Part shown: positions 10,473 through 21,528 of the stretch, one piece after another
Position numbering within the stretch: position 1 is the stretch's first letter
Layout: each line of letters begins with the position of its first letter
Assembly: GCF_902459505.1 (NCBI RefSeq)
Contig: NC_047084.1
Location: forward strand, 495,923,013-495,987,012
Reading direction: 5' to 3'
DNA: 64,000 nt
DNA from: Geotrypetes seraphini
Taxonomy: Eukaryota > Chordata > Amphibia > Gymnophiona > Dermophiidae
Made by a program: the position numbers and the translations under genes
The notes under the pieces: model-generated
What the model saw: only the letters and a program-made list of their open reading frames with translations
What the model was told of the DNA's origin: nothing
The model's database searches: none

Positions 10473-11211
10473 GTTTGGGGGACGCTGCATGCATGCACAA
10501 CAGTGGGAGGCGGGGTGGGTGGGGGGGGGGGGGAGAGGGGGTACAGAGGAGGGCAGGTGCCTTTGTCTTCATCAAGATGGTGCCCTGGGCAGACCACCCT
10601 CTCCGCCCACCCTTTACTATGCTACTGCCTGGGATATAGGGATTTGCAGGGGAGACCGAATTCAATCAGGTTCCCTAGCAGATGGATCCTGTAATGAAGG
10701 CAGTCCACAGCCTCCACATGAACCTGGTCTCACCTGCATTGTGTCAGAGTGATTGAGGAACTCAGAGGCCTAAAGGAAAGGAGAGGAGTCATTCAGGTCA
10801 CACAGTGACCTGAATGAGAGATTTTTTTTTTTTTTAGAAAACAGCAGAGGAACTGGACAATTGTTAAAGGTACATGTTTGATATTTATCCTAGAGAAATG
10901 ACTGCTTGTGAATCAAAAGGATATAAGCTTGGCTTTGGAATTGACATGTGGTTTAATGCCTGGGGTGGGGGATGGATCAGCAGCACAAGGCAGGCAGTAA
11001 GCAGGCAGCAGAGTACATTTTTCTTTGTCTGTTTTTTTTGGGGAGAGTTCATTGTAATATGTTCCCATTACAAACCAATTGTTGGGAGATAATGAAACAT
11101 ATTGGTGGCACTAGACAGCCCCCATCACTTTGCACCTGGGTCCATTGCACCTAGCTGCACACATATTTATGTTTTGTCTACTTTATCAGAGACAGAGAGA
11201 GTGAAAGTGAA
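10473..11211. other. Unassigned stretch with a G-rich run
   Basis: A G-rich run lies near 10510-10540 and a T run at 10820-10835. No gene or classifiable repeat is visible. Confidence 0.3.
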
Positions 11212-11300
11212 AGTGAGCAGGTGAGCAGTGCCTCAGTATTAGAGCTGCTGCCTCAAGAGTCTGAGGTTGTAAGATCAAATCCCAGTACTGCTCTTTGGGC
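11212..11300 (+). mobile_element. tRNA-derived SINE head
   Basis: A degenerate tRNA-like region contains an A-box-like TGCCTCAGTATTAGAGC and a B-box-like AAGATCAAATCCC in the right order and spacing. It starts and ends in pairing words (GAGCAGT and ACTGCTC). It lacks a sound anticodon arm, so it is a SINE head and not a tRNA gene. Confidence 0.55.
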
Positions 11301-12119
11301 AGGTGTTTATAAAAAGGATACCTGTGAGCTAGTTTAAACAAGAAGGTGGTTTTAATATTATTATTTGTAGCAGGATAGTTACACTGATACTTACAGCACA
11401 AGGGAAGGAGGCCAGGGCCGGATTAAAGGATAGGCCCAGGAGGCTCGTGCCTAGGGCCCAAAATGGTCAGGGGGCCCGCCGGTGCAGTGCTTTAGGGCCA
11501 TTTGGGCTCACCCTCGCTGGATTCGCTGGCAGCAGCGTCGTCGCCCCACCCACCCGCCCGCCCGACCAACCTCCCTCCAGTAGCAGCAGCACTCTAAACA
11601 TGCTGCTTCGCAGCAGAGGGACTCACCAGCGGGAAAAGGCTGTGGGCCGCGAAGCAGCGTGTTTAGAGTGCTGCTGCTGCTGGAGGGAGGTTAGTCGGTC
11701 GTCTCGCGGTGAGAGGATCGGCGGTGTTTTGAGAGGAGAAAATCATGGTGGCTCTGTCTCTCATGTTCCCTGCCGCTTCATATTTCAGGGGCACCGGAGG
11801 AGAGGGGGGCCCGTGACCTCCTTGCTCTCTAGCTCTGTTGCACTCTTTTTTAGCTCTGTTTCCTTTCTTGCCAGCTACTCCCTCAAGTGTCTCAATCAAC
11901 CGTAACCTCACAAGAAACAGAGAAGGAAGGAAGTGTCCTCTCACATGACTAGGCTCTCAGCAACTTTTGATTTGGACAAAATGTCTTTCGATGTCCTGCG
12001 TGTTTGATGTTTCGTAAGCAAACCTTACTGGAGAACGAAGTAGAATTACGTTGCTAAAAGTCAGTGTATGTAGGTGAAATACTTGTGTCTGTTTTATACT
12101 TTCTGATATTTTAATCACC

Positions 12120-12610
12120 ATTTAGGCCTGAGCATGGAGGTAAGAGAGGGAGGGAGGAAGAGATGCCAGGGCATGGAGGGAAAAGAGGGAGGAAGGGATG
12201 CCAGGGCATGGAGGGAAGGTATGCCAGACCAAGGGAAAAGGAAGGGGGAAAGAAAGGAGGAGATGTCAGAGTATGGAGGGGGAGGGATAAATGGAAGAAA
12301 AGGAAAGGAGAGAGATGCCAGGGAATCAGGAAAGGGAAGGAGGCAGATGCCACACCGTGGGGTGGGAAGGAAAGAAAGGAGAAGAGAGAGATGCCAGAGC
12401 ATAAGGGAGGGGGTGGTGACAGAGAGAGAGAAATGGAGAGGTGGCAGAGCTGAAATGAATCATGTTCAAAAAAGTGAAGGGGCACAGGATAGACAGTTTA
12501 TGGAAGGATCATAGAAAGAGTGAAGATGCCATATGAAACCGAGAGAGGGCGGATGGACAGTGTATGGAAGACAGAGAGAGGACAGATGCTGACTAGAAAG
12601 AAGAGAGTGA
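12120..12610 (+). repeat. Polypurine degenerate minisatellite
   Basis: This is roughly 490 bp of almost pure purine on the plus strand, with recurring words GGGAGGAAG, GATGCCAGGGCATGGAGGG and AGAGAGAGAA. It lies inside the hAT element. Long charged open frames here reflect only the purine bias. Confidence 0.75.
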
Positions 12611-12789
12611 AGACAAGATGATTAAAGCAGAAATGACAAAAGGTAGAAAAAATATTTTTTTGTTGCTTTAAATAAAATAGTATTGTAGTTGTATTATTAA
12701 AACATTTATAAACAAAAAATAAAGCAATCTTTTTATTATACTAATTTTAATACATTTTTTACTAACTTTAAGAGACTAAAACCCCCTTT

Positions 12790-13340
12790 CTCAGGTCAGG
12801 ACAGTATAATGTAACAGCATTATTGACCTGAAGAAGGAAGCTATGGCCTCTGAAAATTAATTGAAAAATGGATTAGTCCAATAAAATGGTATATTCTTAT
12901 TTTCAATTTTTGTTTTATTTTTATTTGTTAATTTGTAAAATGGTGATTGTTTGTCAGTTTCCTCAAATTTACATCTGCTATATTTATATTTTAAAGAGAA
13001 TTAGGGGGCTATGTAGCATTGTTTCTGTGGTATTTCACTGTATGCAGTTTGGCTTCTTGGCGGTTCATTTAACCTTTATCTACATATTTCTATTTTTAGT
13101 TTGTGATTACTTATTCCATACTGAGTGAAGGTGTATCTGTGTTCTGTGTGTGTGAAAGACATGGTTTTCTGTTAGCGTCGACTAGCCTTGTTTGGCGAAA
13201 TGCATCCGACATGGTTCTTGAATAAACCTGATTTGAATCTCCTTATTTTCTGCCAATCTTCTTTTGTTTCATGTTGGATTCTTTGGTGGACTGCTTGCCT
13301 TGTTGTTTCGTTACAAGTTAACCTACATGGAGTGGAACAT
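12790..13340 (+). mobile_element. PLE-like relic with two hammerhead-like motifs
   Basis: At 12825-12863 the order CTGAAGA, a GGAAGC/GGCCTC-type stem and TGAAAA recalls a worn hammerhead core. At 13179-13214 the word GCCTTGTTTGGCGAAATGC gives a GCC/GGC stem followed by GAAA, then CCGAC. A following AATAAACCTGATTTGAATC tail matches the style of PLE ends. No RT remains. Confidence 0.45.
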
Positions 13341-13776
13341 ACTAGTGGAGTTATAGATTTGGTTGTTTATACATACATATGGGTTACAGTTGGTTGACAT
13401 AGAGTGAGACGTCGTAAACTTGGTTATTAATATAGATTTATATTTCAGATAGTATTACTGCTTTACAATATATTTGAACACTTTTATATATGTATGGAAA
13501 GGGTTCAGAGTTAAAATCCTGGGTAAGTAGGTGGGAAGGGAAGGAAGGGGGATTTGTTCAGAGATGTTTGGGGTTGCATAGAAAAAAAACTGTGCACTGG
13601 TATGCTAATCTTTGTTTTGAATTTTTAAAAAAAGAAAGAAATACAAGTGGAAATAAAGAAGTAAATAAGAAAACAGATAAATGGGGGTGGGGTATGGGTG
13701 GGGCAGGGCCAGGGGGGGCCCAATGTACTTGTGTGCCTAGGGGCCTTCGAAGAATTAATCCTGCCCTGAAGGAGAC

Positions 13777-14220
13777 ACACCTGTTTACTGGATATATGTT
13801 CTTTTCTGGCCTGGGAGGACAAAGAAGTGGTGTTCTTTGAGGAGGAAGAACCTGGCCAGCAGCCTGGACTCAGCTTCTCTCCGGTCTGGCTGACTCTTGC
13901 ATGCTATTTTGCTGTATGCAGTGGAGCAACATAAAATCACCATTCTAATGATGTCGTGAGGCTAAAACACAATTATGTCACTAAATGTCGTTAGGATGTC
14001 CATGCAATGCCTAAGCAGTGATTCTGTTAAGCATGCCTAAATAGCAATTCTACAAAGCATGCACAAAAGAACACTTAATTTTATAAAGGATGCCTAACAA
14101 TATAGACATGCTTAAATTCATTGAGCACCGCTGAGCGCCATTCTCTGTTGTGCGCTTATACATAATAGAATCGTGCTGAGCATTGTGGTGTTGGATGTCT
14201 AAATGATGCCTAACCCCTTT
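13777..14220. repeat. Probable decayed DNA-transposon fragment
   Basis: Recurring words (GCATGCCTAAATAGCAATTC, GATGCCTAACAA, TTCTATAATA-like) resemble non-autonomous TIR sequence also seen at 15.05 kb and 57.6 kb. Ends are not resolved. Confidence 0.35.
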
Positions 14221-14224
14221 GAAA

Positions 14225-14960
14225 ATAATTTTTTTTCTGTTTGACCTTCAAACCAGGATGTCACAGCTTCCATGACATCTTCATCACTTTAAAACCGCTG
14301 TCCATGGAGAGATTTCTTCAAAACATGGAACAAGAAATAATCTGAGGGAGCAAGGTCAAGACTGAGGGTTCAGCTGCTGAAACCACATTCGCAGATGACA
14401 GCCTGCGATTCTTATGAAATGTGCACTGGCGCATTGTCTTGAAGAAGCAGCATGCCTGCTGTGAATTTTCCCCATCTTTTCTCTTTGATTGACTCCCGCA
14501 AATTGACTCCTGCAAATCTGTTGGCATAACTCTCCCTGGTTATGGTTGTCTTGTTTGGCATGAAACTCCTGAAGCAAAAGTCCTTCATCATCCCAGAAGA
14601 TAATTGCCATGACTTTACCTCCAGATTTTTCTGTCTTGAATGTCACTTGGTCTTCACAGAGCATCCCCATGTTCTCCTGACAACACATGGAGCCTCATGG
14701 CCTTCTCTATATGGCATCAGCATTCTTGGAACCTATCTTGTACTAATATTGTACATGCCCAACTTTTCTATAATTATTTTCTACACATTGATTTGCACGA
14801 GGTGGTGGAGGAGGACCAATAATTATAACCACAACCTGTATCGGCTGATATGTGATACAAAGATATGGTCTGAGGTCCTTTCTCTCCACAGATGATTCAA
14901 TCCTTCATCGAATTTACTTGATTTATAGCCATTTTTGGTAATATCAAATACAACATTAAA
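14225..14960 (-). pseudogene. mariner-family transposase remnant
   Basis: Minus-strand 14356-14688 reads GGKVMAIIFWDDEGLLLQEF, then a GELCQQI-like segment. This is the catalytic-domain block of mariner transposases (usual form KVMAxxFWDxEG, with the first two acidic residues of the DD(D/E) triad nearby). Further downstream, DNAPVH-like and APSDYF-like pieces appear only in other frames. It is shorter than the usual 340-residue enzyme and clearly dead. No TIRs could be placed. Confidence 0.7.
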
Positions 14961-15049
14961 TACTGAGGACATATTTTATATTTAGAATTGAATTTTATAC
15001 TCCATTAGTGGTCACATAAATATTAAAAACACAGATACCATATTACACT

Positions 15050-15180
15050 AGCATTCTATAATGGAAATTGGGCACCCAAGTGTCGTTTTAGAAAAGGTGC
15101 CTACCCTGCATCTTTGGGGTGCCTAAGTTGAGACAATCCCAGTTGTAGAATTGCCATTACCTGCGAAAGCTTGCTAAACT
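15050..15180. repeat. Short DNA-transposon-like fragment
   Basis: TTCTATAATGGAAATTGGGC and the inverted relative GTAGAATTGCCATTA bracket about 120 bp with GTGCCTA words, suggesting a small TIR element. Confidence 0.4.
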
Positions 15181-16095
15181 TCAGGATTAATGAGCTAAAG
15201 CTATGCAATACCAAAAACCAGCATGAGAAGATATCAGTGAAGTGGGGGTTCCCTTTTTCTTCCTGAGCACTATTGAAAGTTGTTCCTAAAAGTATGTAAT
15301 AAAAATGCTTATTTACTTATATAACATTGATATGGGCTGCCAATCTGTAGGAAATCCCAACAGTTAATACATTGGCCCCTTAGTGACAGACTTAAATTCA
15401 TACCAGATTTCAAGATATGTTTACTAAGGTAGAAACCTGTACATGTTTTTAGATTAATGTCAGGAAAAAAAAGAATAATAGAAGAACTCTCTTGATTTCC
15501 TCAGCTGTCAATCTCTTCCCTGTCCCAGAAATGTTCATTCCCTGCTCACAAAATAATATTCCTTCAAAACAACATAATCTCACTTATTCCAGAGTCTCTC
15601 TCTCCCGCTCCTCCCCCCATACCTAGCATATATAGAAGTACAGAGGTAGGGTCCTATGTAACAGTGGAACAATAATAAAATGTTTAATAACTCAACTCCC
15701 CTTAGGTAAAGAGTGTAAGGGCTACTGGAAGCCATTAATTCTCTAGCTCTCCTTTTCTGTCAACTTGTCCTGTCTCTGTATTTCTCCCTCCTTCACAGTA
15801 GGAGGCTCTCTGGATCATGTAATCTATAACTCCTGTTTGTACTTATGTGGGCATCTTGTACATCCCTGGTCAGTTATAAAACCACTGACCGGTGGAGGCT
15901 CTGCTGCAAAGTTTCAGCTATTATATTAATAGGTCTAATTTAAGTAGGGCTAACCTTGCTAGCCAAATTACTGCCATTTAAATCAATTGACTTGGGGAGA
16001 GGGTTTCACGACTAGGTATTATGCTTCAATTTATGACTGCATTAGCTTTTAAAGAGCAAAGCTCCTTGACAATGCATGTTTCTCTTTCTTTCTTT
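15181..16095. other. Unassigned sequence
   Basis: No coding frame, RNA gene or recognised repeat. It may be host intergenic or intronic DNA. Confidence 0.35.
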
Positions 16096-16099
16096 TTTT

Positions 16100-17420
16100 T
16101 CGAGCAAAATATGTCAATAGAAATTTGCTGTTTTATATAAGGGACGTGCGTCAGTATTTCACCAGCAAAGACCAAGCAAGCATCATAAAAGAAAATCTCC
16201 ATAGGATAACGACAGCCTTAGATGTCACTTCATTAAAATGAAATTGTAATGGCTTTAAGAGATGTACTAGCACGGTATCTTTCTAAAATTTTCACAACAT
16301 GGTAGGCCCACCCTCCCCCAAGCAACCTACACCCAAAGCGAAACACGCATATGCATGCATTTGAACCTGATTCAAACAGAAAAAGCTTTTTTTTTTAAAA
16401 AAAAAAAAAAGGAAAAAGGGAATTTGATGCTTTAGATCAACTCTATTTTTTTTCAATATTATTCATATAAAATGGAATGGGAGATCAAGAGCAGTCAATT
16501 AATTTCAACACTGGATGGCACAGGAAGAAGGAAAAAGAAGGAGAGATGCATTATAGATGCAAAACACTTAAAATGCATAGATTCAAAGAGGGAAGAATAA
16601 GATAGGGAAATAAAAAAAGCGTGTCTCTATTTTATTGGGCTCCCTAAGCTTTTCACTTGTATTTATAGCTGCAATTATATCTTGCTGAGGTTTGTCTACA
16701 GTGTTGGCTTCACGCTAATTTTCCCCCTCACTGAATTCTTGGAATAGGCTTGGACTGTTTATGAACCAGACATATTGACCTCATTTACAGCTAGCAATTT
16801 CAATCCATAATTTTTCCACCCACAATCCCTCTTTGACATTCCGGCGGTGCGGCCAGCTCAGTGAGACCGAACTAAAAGTCTCACACTTCATTGAACACCA
16901 TTATGCGGCTTTATGCTTATAAGCCTGTTTCCCTCAGCTGCCTTTCAGCTTTGCTGGAGATCCGCTTGGCCACGGGCTGACAGTGATTAACGGGAAGAAT
17001 CCAATAAATCAGTCTGTCAAGCAGCAGGCTCTCCTCACTATGTCTACAAATCGACATTTGGATTTGCACCTTTTCATTCCTCTCTCTTCACACATCCTTC
17101 CCCCCTCCCCCTTTCTCTAGAGCCAAAAGGCACTTCTTCTTTTTTTTTTTTTTTTTCATAATACAAGGTGAACCTGAATGTTATTGTATTACTGGGGCCA
17201 GCAAGCAGTCCCCTGGTGATACAAGTTCCTTTGATTTCTGTGATCTGCTTCGCTCTCTTTTTGCTCCTGTGATGATTATTTTTCTTTATTCGCTTCTTTT
17301 CAGGTCTCTGTTTAACTCTTACAGTGATATCGCTGGACTACTCATAAGAGGCACTGGTGATAACAAATACACCATGAGAACAGTTTTCAAAGGAGTCAGG
17401 TAATTAAGCTGGTATGCAGC
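16100..17420. other. Low-repeat stretch, candidate conserved noncoding element
   Basis: This is the longest part of the window in which I see no transposon sequence, apart from short A and T runs (16388-16412, 17140-17157) and a C/T-rich patch near 17.1 kb. It is base-balanced, has no long frame, and contains clusters of homeodomain-like TAAT/ATTA words plus GC-rich blocks (16840-17040). Such texture is common in vertebrate developmental enhancers. This is an impression, not a homology result. Confidence 0.3.
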
Positions 17421-17872
17421 AAGTTTGCCCTGGGTAAACTTGCCCATCTCACCGTTGCTAAATGCATTTGTGATTTCACAATGTGTGAACTCTGAACTGG
17501 GTTAAAAAGAGATGTTCATGGGGGTATGGTTAGGTTAGAGGAAGAAAAGTGCCTGCTGAACTGGATTTCAAAACTGTGTCTCTGTATCTGTCTGCCAAGA
17601 ATAAAAATAATGCTTATTGGGCCTGAAATTCACAGGTTTAACTTATCAGGAGCAAACCAGTCTTCTCCTGCCGATATGCATCTCCTGCTGAGTTGCCTCC
17701 CTGTGCCATGCAGCTGGAAAGACTTTCACGAAAATGTTATTTCCTGCTGCAGCTATCCACAGCATCAGGAGATGACCTTTCATGAAGGCCTACTTACTGC
17801 TGCGGCATGGGGAGGCATGCCTCTGGCCACCAATCGGCTGTGCTAGAGGTGGAGCAATAGACCAGGAAACCC
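17421..17872. other. Unassigned sequence
   Basis: A 106-codon open frame (17526-17846) has no recognisable domain and no sign of coding constraint. Nothing else is visible. Confidence 0.3.
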
Positions 17873-17874
17873 CC

Positions 17875-18690
17875 ATTGATATTCAGTGGTTCTTAGTGCT
17901 GTTGAATATATCCACTAATCAGTTATCCCTGGCTAGTGTAGATGTGGACAATCAGCAAGCAAAAAAATTCTCACCAATATTGACTTGTTAGAAAAAGCCC
18001 ACAGACTTGGAGCATTTCACCTCATTTAGTGGAACACCATATTTAGGTGAAATAGGGTCACTCTAGCTCTAATCATTGGCATAAAAACCTCCCTCTCCAC
18101 AAGATTAAAAAAACCCCCAAAAAACAAACAATTGTTGTATTTAATTGTCTATTATCTCTCATACTCATTCATATATTTCTTTCTCCTTTTTTTGTTAACT
18201 TTTTTGATTTATCCAATCAGGTCACACTGCCAGCGGTACGAGAAACTTATTTCAAATTCATCAACCGACTTTAGCATAATCAAAGAAAAACTTATCTCAG
18301 TAAAGACCTTTTGAAGTCACCGAGCCACTACTTCTGTATTATTTCTTTTCCTTAGAACTACCATTTCTTCTAAATAATTTCTTCTCTATAGTCACCGCTT
18401 TTTCCAAGAGCCACCATGGCCAGAGTTTTGAGGCACAGTTAGCCACTGCATCGGGGCTGTTGTTAAAGAAGCTTATCCAGGTTCTTTTTTTAGAAGACTG
18501 ATTAGAGCTGGAGCGAACCTATTTCACTTAAAGGTATTCCACTGAATGAGGTGAAGTGATCCTAGTCTGAGGCTTTTCCTAACAAATCAATATTGGTGAG
18601 ATTGTTTTGCTTGCTGATTGTCCACATCTACACTAGCCAGGGATAACTGATTAGTGAATATATTCAGCAGCACTAAGTACCACTGAATGT
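17875..18690. mobile_element. Long-TIR element with about 190-bp arms
   Basis: The left arm (about 17878-18068: ATTCAGTGGTTCTTAGTGCT, then CTGGCTAGTGTAGATGTGGA) is the imperfect reverse complement of the right arm (about 18505-18690: TCCACATCTACACTAGCCAG, then CAGCACTAAGTACCACTGAA). The central 430 bp are non-coding. A clean target duplication was not identified. Confidence 0.65.
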
Positions 18691-18774
18691 CAGGAACTCA
18701 ATAAGTGTTGGAGTAATATACAACATTCAGTGCACCAGTCGGCACTAGGAACCACTTTCGCAGTTTGATAAAAA

Positions 18775-18794
18775 GGGGGGGGGGGGGGGGGGGT
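18775..18794 (+). repeat. Run of 20 G
   Basis: An uninterrupted guanine homopolymer just before the L1 fragment. Confidence 0.95.
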
Positions 18795-18795
18795 T

Positions 18796-20110
18796 ATGCA
18801 GAGAGGTAACCAGGCACGAGTCTTAATATTGCTTGGTACTCAGGTATTTAGTTCTGGGAGCCAGGCATGCACCGGTATTGACTATCCTGGCTTAGTTCAG
18901 CATGTGGCTGGACTTCTTTCCATCCTACCAGAGGCACAAGACAAGGGTGTCCGTTGTCACTGCTTCTCTTCAACCTTGCTCTTGAGCCCTTATTGCTCAC
19001 CATTCACTACAATCCTGAAATTAAAGGGGTGCGATGTGGTCACACTGAGGTGAAATTCTCAGCATATGCCGATGATGTTCTTATATACACCACTCCTGAG
19101 TCACTACCAGCTTTAATGCCTATTATTGATGATTATTCCAAAATATCCAGATACAAACTCAACACAACTGAGACGGAGCTCATGCCACTGAATCATCTTA
19201 CACAGAAATCAGATGTCGATAGTCTCAATTTTCAATGGTCTGCTAATAAATTAAAATACCTAGCCATAAATTTTGGTAATATCATTGCCCTGACTATGGA
19301 ATACAGCATGAATTGCATTCTATAGATACTTAACAGCTTATTATCTCACTGGTCTCCACTAAAGCTCTCATGGTGGGGGAGATTAAAAGCTATCAAAATG
19401 ATTATAACTCCTAAGATCAACTATACTTTAAGCATGCTTCCGTTCCTATTGAGACCCTCCTTTTATTTTAAAAAAAAATGGACACTGTTTTATCCAGTTT
19501 CCTATGGAACAAAAGTACTCCTAGGATTGCCCTATGGAAACAAATCAGCCAAGGCAGATGGAGGAGTTAACTTCCCAGACTTCCTTAACTACCATTACGC
19601 CTTCCTACTACTACAAGGAGCTCGTTGTTTGCTCTATGATACTGCACGAAGAACCGACTGCATATGGCTTGAATTTGAAACTGAACAACATGGACTGATT
19701 CCACTCCAGTCCCTCCCTTTTCTGTCTATGCCCAAAAATACTGATTATACAGATCATATAACTGTGTCCATGAAAAAAGTGATCCAAGAGGTGGACATTC
19801 CATGGTTATCCACATTACATACCCCACTTTGGCGGAATGATCGCATGAAGATACAGAATACATCTGTCGACTGGAAATACTGGCAACAAGTTGGCATATG
19901 GCAAGTTGGGCATCTTCGGGATAAAGGAGCTTGGATTCCTTATGACACTTTATACACGAAAAGCATAAGCTACCGCCCAGTTGTTACTTTCAATAGCTAC
20001 AACTCAAACACTCATTGCAGAAGCTTTTTCGGGTTAGCCTTCTTGAAGATAAAGTTCCAGACATTATTACTATGTACATCATTACCACTGCCATGCAGAA
20101 ATAAAAAAAA
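18796..20110 (+). mobile_element. L1/Tx1-type LINE ORF2 fragment (RT palm to C-terminal region)
   Basis: Plus-strand 18954-19325 contains the RT catalytic box in KFSAYADDVLIYTT, preceded by LFNLALEPLL. The frame continues after a stop at 19398-20100 with the L1 post-RT region (ITPKINYTLSMLPFLL, ADGGVNFPDFLNYHYAFLLL, AWIPYDTLY). At least two breaks separate the parts. There is no 5' region and no poly(A) tail, so it is a dead internal fragment. Confidence 0.85.
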
Positions 20111-20204
20111 CCTCCACATAAGCTATTTTTTTTTAAGTTCAACAATGATTTATTGGGTTTAATACAACAAAAACCGTAAGTTCCTGATGCATAATGATAA
20201 TTAC

Positions 20205-20455
20205 AGATTATTAAAAAGAGATCCTCAGGTTTTAGATGTGGACTTTAAAATGCCCAGGGATCCTTCAATGGATAAATCAACCTGTCATCCCCCTAGAACT
20301 AACCAATGTAAGGCCCTCCCTCAATTGTTGCTTGTTAGACCTGGTAGATGCAAGACACATTTTACATGCAGATAAAGATTATATTCATCTGTCCAGGGCA
20401 CATTCCAAGTAGTTCCCATTGATCTAAAACCTGAGGATCTCTTTTTGAATGTTAT
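20205..20455. repeat. Inverted repeat at the left edge of the tRNA array
   Basis: AGAGATCCTCAGGTTTTAGAT (read without its last base) near 20217-20237 is the reverse complement of ATCTAAAACCTGAGGATCTC near 20421-20445, separated by about 185 bp. It may be the end of a small TIR element. It separates the L1 from the first array sequence. Confidence 0.6.
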
Positions 20456-20749
20456 GTGCACAGAAAAAGGTCCAAATATGGTTTTAGATCATTTGTGGTT
20501 GTGACTTGATTGGGAGAGTCCAAATAAACTAACAGAAGCCAGAAAAGACTTGAAATCTAATGGTCTGCTTTTACAATGACACCACTCCAAGCGAACTAGA
20601 AAATCTACAAAGGTCCAGTCATATCTCAGGATACTGCCAATCAAAAGTGGAGCACATTTCTCTGTAATAAAACTTTTCTGGGTGCAAAGCAGAAGCCTTT
20701 AGTTTGTCATTACCACGAGTACCTGAAGAGTGTATCCTATTACCAAGTT

Positions 20750-20831
20750 GTAGTCATGACTGAGTGGATAAGGTGATGGACTAGAAAACCACTGGAGTCA
20801 CCCCATTCAGATTCAAATCCTACTGACTACA
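20750..20831 (+). pseudogene. tRNA-Ser-like (AGA), degenerate, array copy 1
   Basis: It is 82 bp with an intact 7-bp acceptor stem, but the anticodon stem has two mismatches, the A box reads TGACTGAGTGG and the B box GATTCAAATCC. The T-rich run that could end transcription lies about 30 bases downstream, against 8-10 in good copies. It is probably a tRNA pseudogene at the worn edge of the array. Confidence 0.75.
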
Positions 20832-21446
20832 GGTCCATATGTTACTCTTACTAATAAAGAGTTTTTTGGGGGAAGACTTACCAATCCTTTGACAAACAAC
20901 CTTTACAAATCTGAGAATGATGTAGTTGAACTTACCAACAGTAGACTAGGTCATTTGTTAGATATCAGAAATGAATGTATACAGGATAGAGATGCTGAAA
21001 GGTAAGCTTCCCTTCTAAAAAGTCTGAATGAGTGAGTGCTTACAAGAGAGAACAGAAGAGGCAACTTCCATTGTTTGTTCTCTTTCCTTTTACCAACTGG
21101 CATGTCCTCTTTTTCTAAACTTTTCAATAACTTCCAGTTCTCTACTTTCCAATCCATTATCCATAGATAAGTCTGACAGGTGTTTGATTTTATTGCTTCT
21201 ACTTTACGTTTTGCCTTGCACATCAAACAGACAATCCTGCTGGATATCACAAATAGAATCCATCTAAGCTTGCTTGTTTTAGACTGGGTGAAATCAAGAA
21301 ACAAAAAATAATATTGTCCAAGAATGCTGTTAATTAGAAAGAGCAAGATGAGCAATAGTGTTCCTCCCTTCATTCAGGGTACATAGCAGAAGACTTCAGC
21401 TTGTCATTACCACGAGTGCCTGCAGAGATTACCCTTTGTACAAATT

Positions 21447-21528
21447 GTAGTCATGGCTGAGTGGTAAAGGCGATGGATTTGAAATCCATTGGTGTCTCCC
21501 CATACAGGCTTAAATCCTGCTGAATACG
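21447..21528 (+). pseudogene. tRNA-Ser-like (TGA), degenerate, array copy 2
   Basis: The length is right and the anticodon arm intact, but the B box is GGCTTAAATCC and the acceptor stem has one mismatch from TGAATAC. The D-arm word TTAAGG is TAAAGG. The nearest T run is 30 bases downstream. Loss of B-box identity argues against good polymerase III transcription. Confidence 0.7.

Larger units (their letters stand above)
11413..13768. mobile_element. hAT-type non-autonomous element with 8-bp target duplication
   Basis: The inverted termini CAGGGCCGGATTAA (left) and TTAATCCTGCCCTG (right) are typical of hAT ends. The flanks AAGGAGGC (11405-11412) and AAGGAGAC (13769-13776) form an 8-bp target duplication with one difference. 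Inside are a strong hairpin (11565-11690, AGCAGCACTCTAAACATGCT against its complement), a polypurine block (12120-12610) and a PLE relic (about 12790-13340). No transposase was found. Confidence 0.8.

Noticed and set aside
11218-11292. tRNA gene
   Set aside because: A- and B-box words are present but the anticodon arm and acceptor do not fold; a SINE head fits better.
12134-12514. Highly charged 126-codon frame
   Set aside because: It is a product of the polypurine tract; the opposite strand is equally open.
17526-17846. 106-codon frame in the low-repeat region
   Set aside because: No recognisable domain, no splice or coding signal, and a length compatible with chance.
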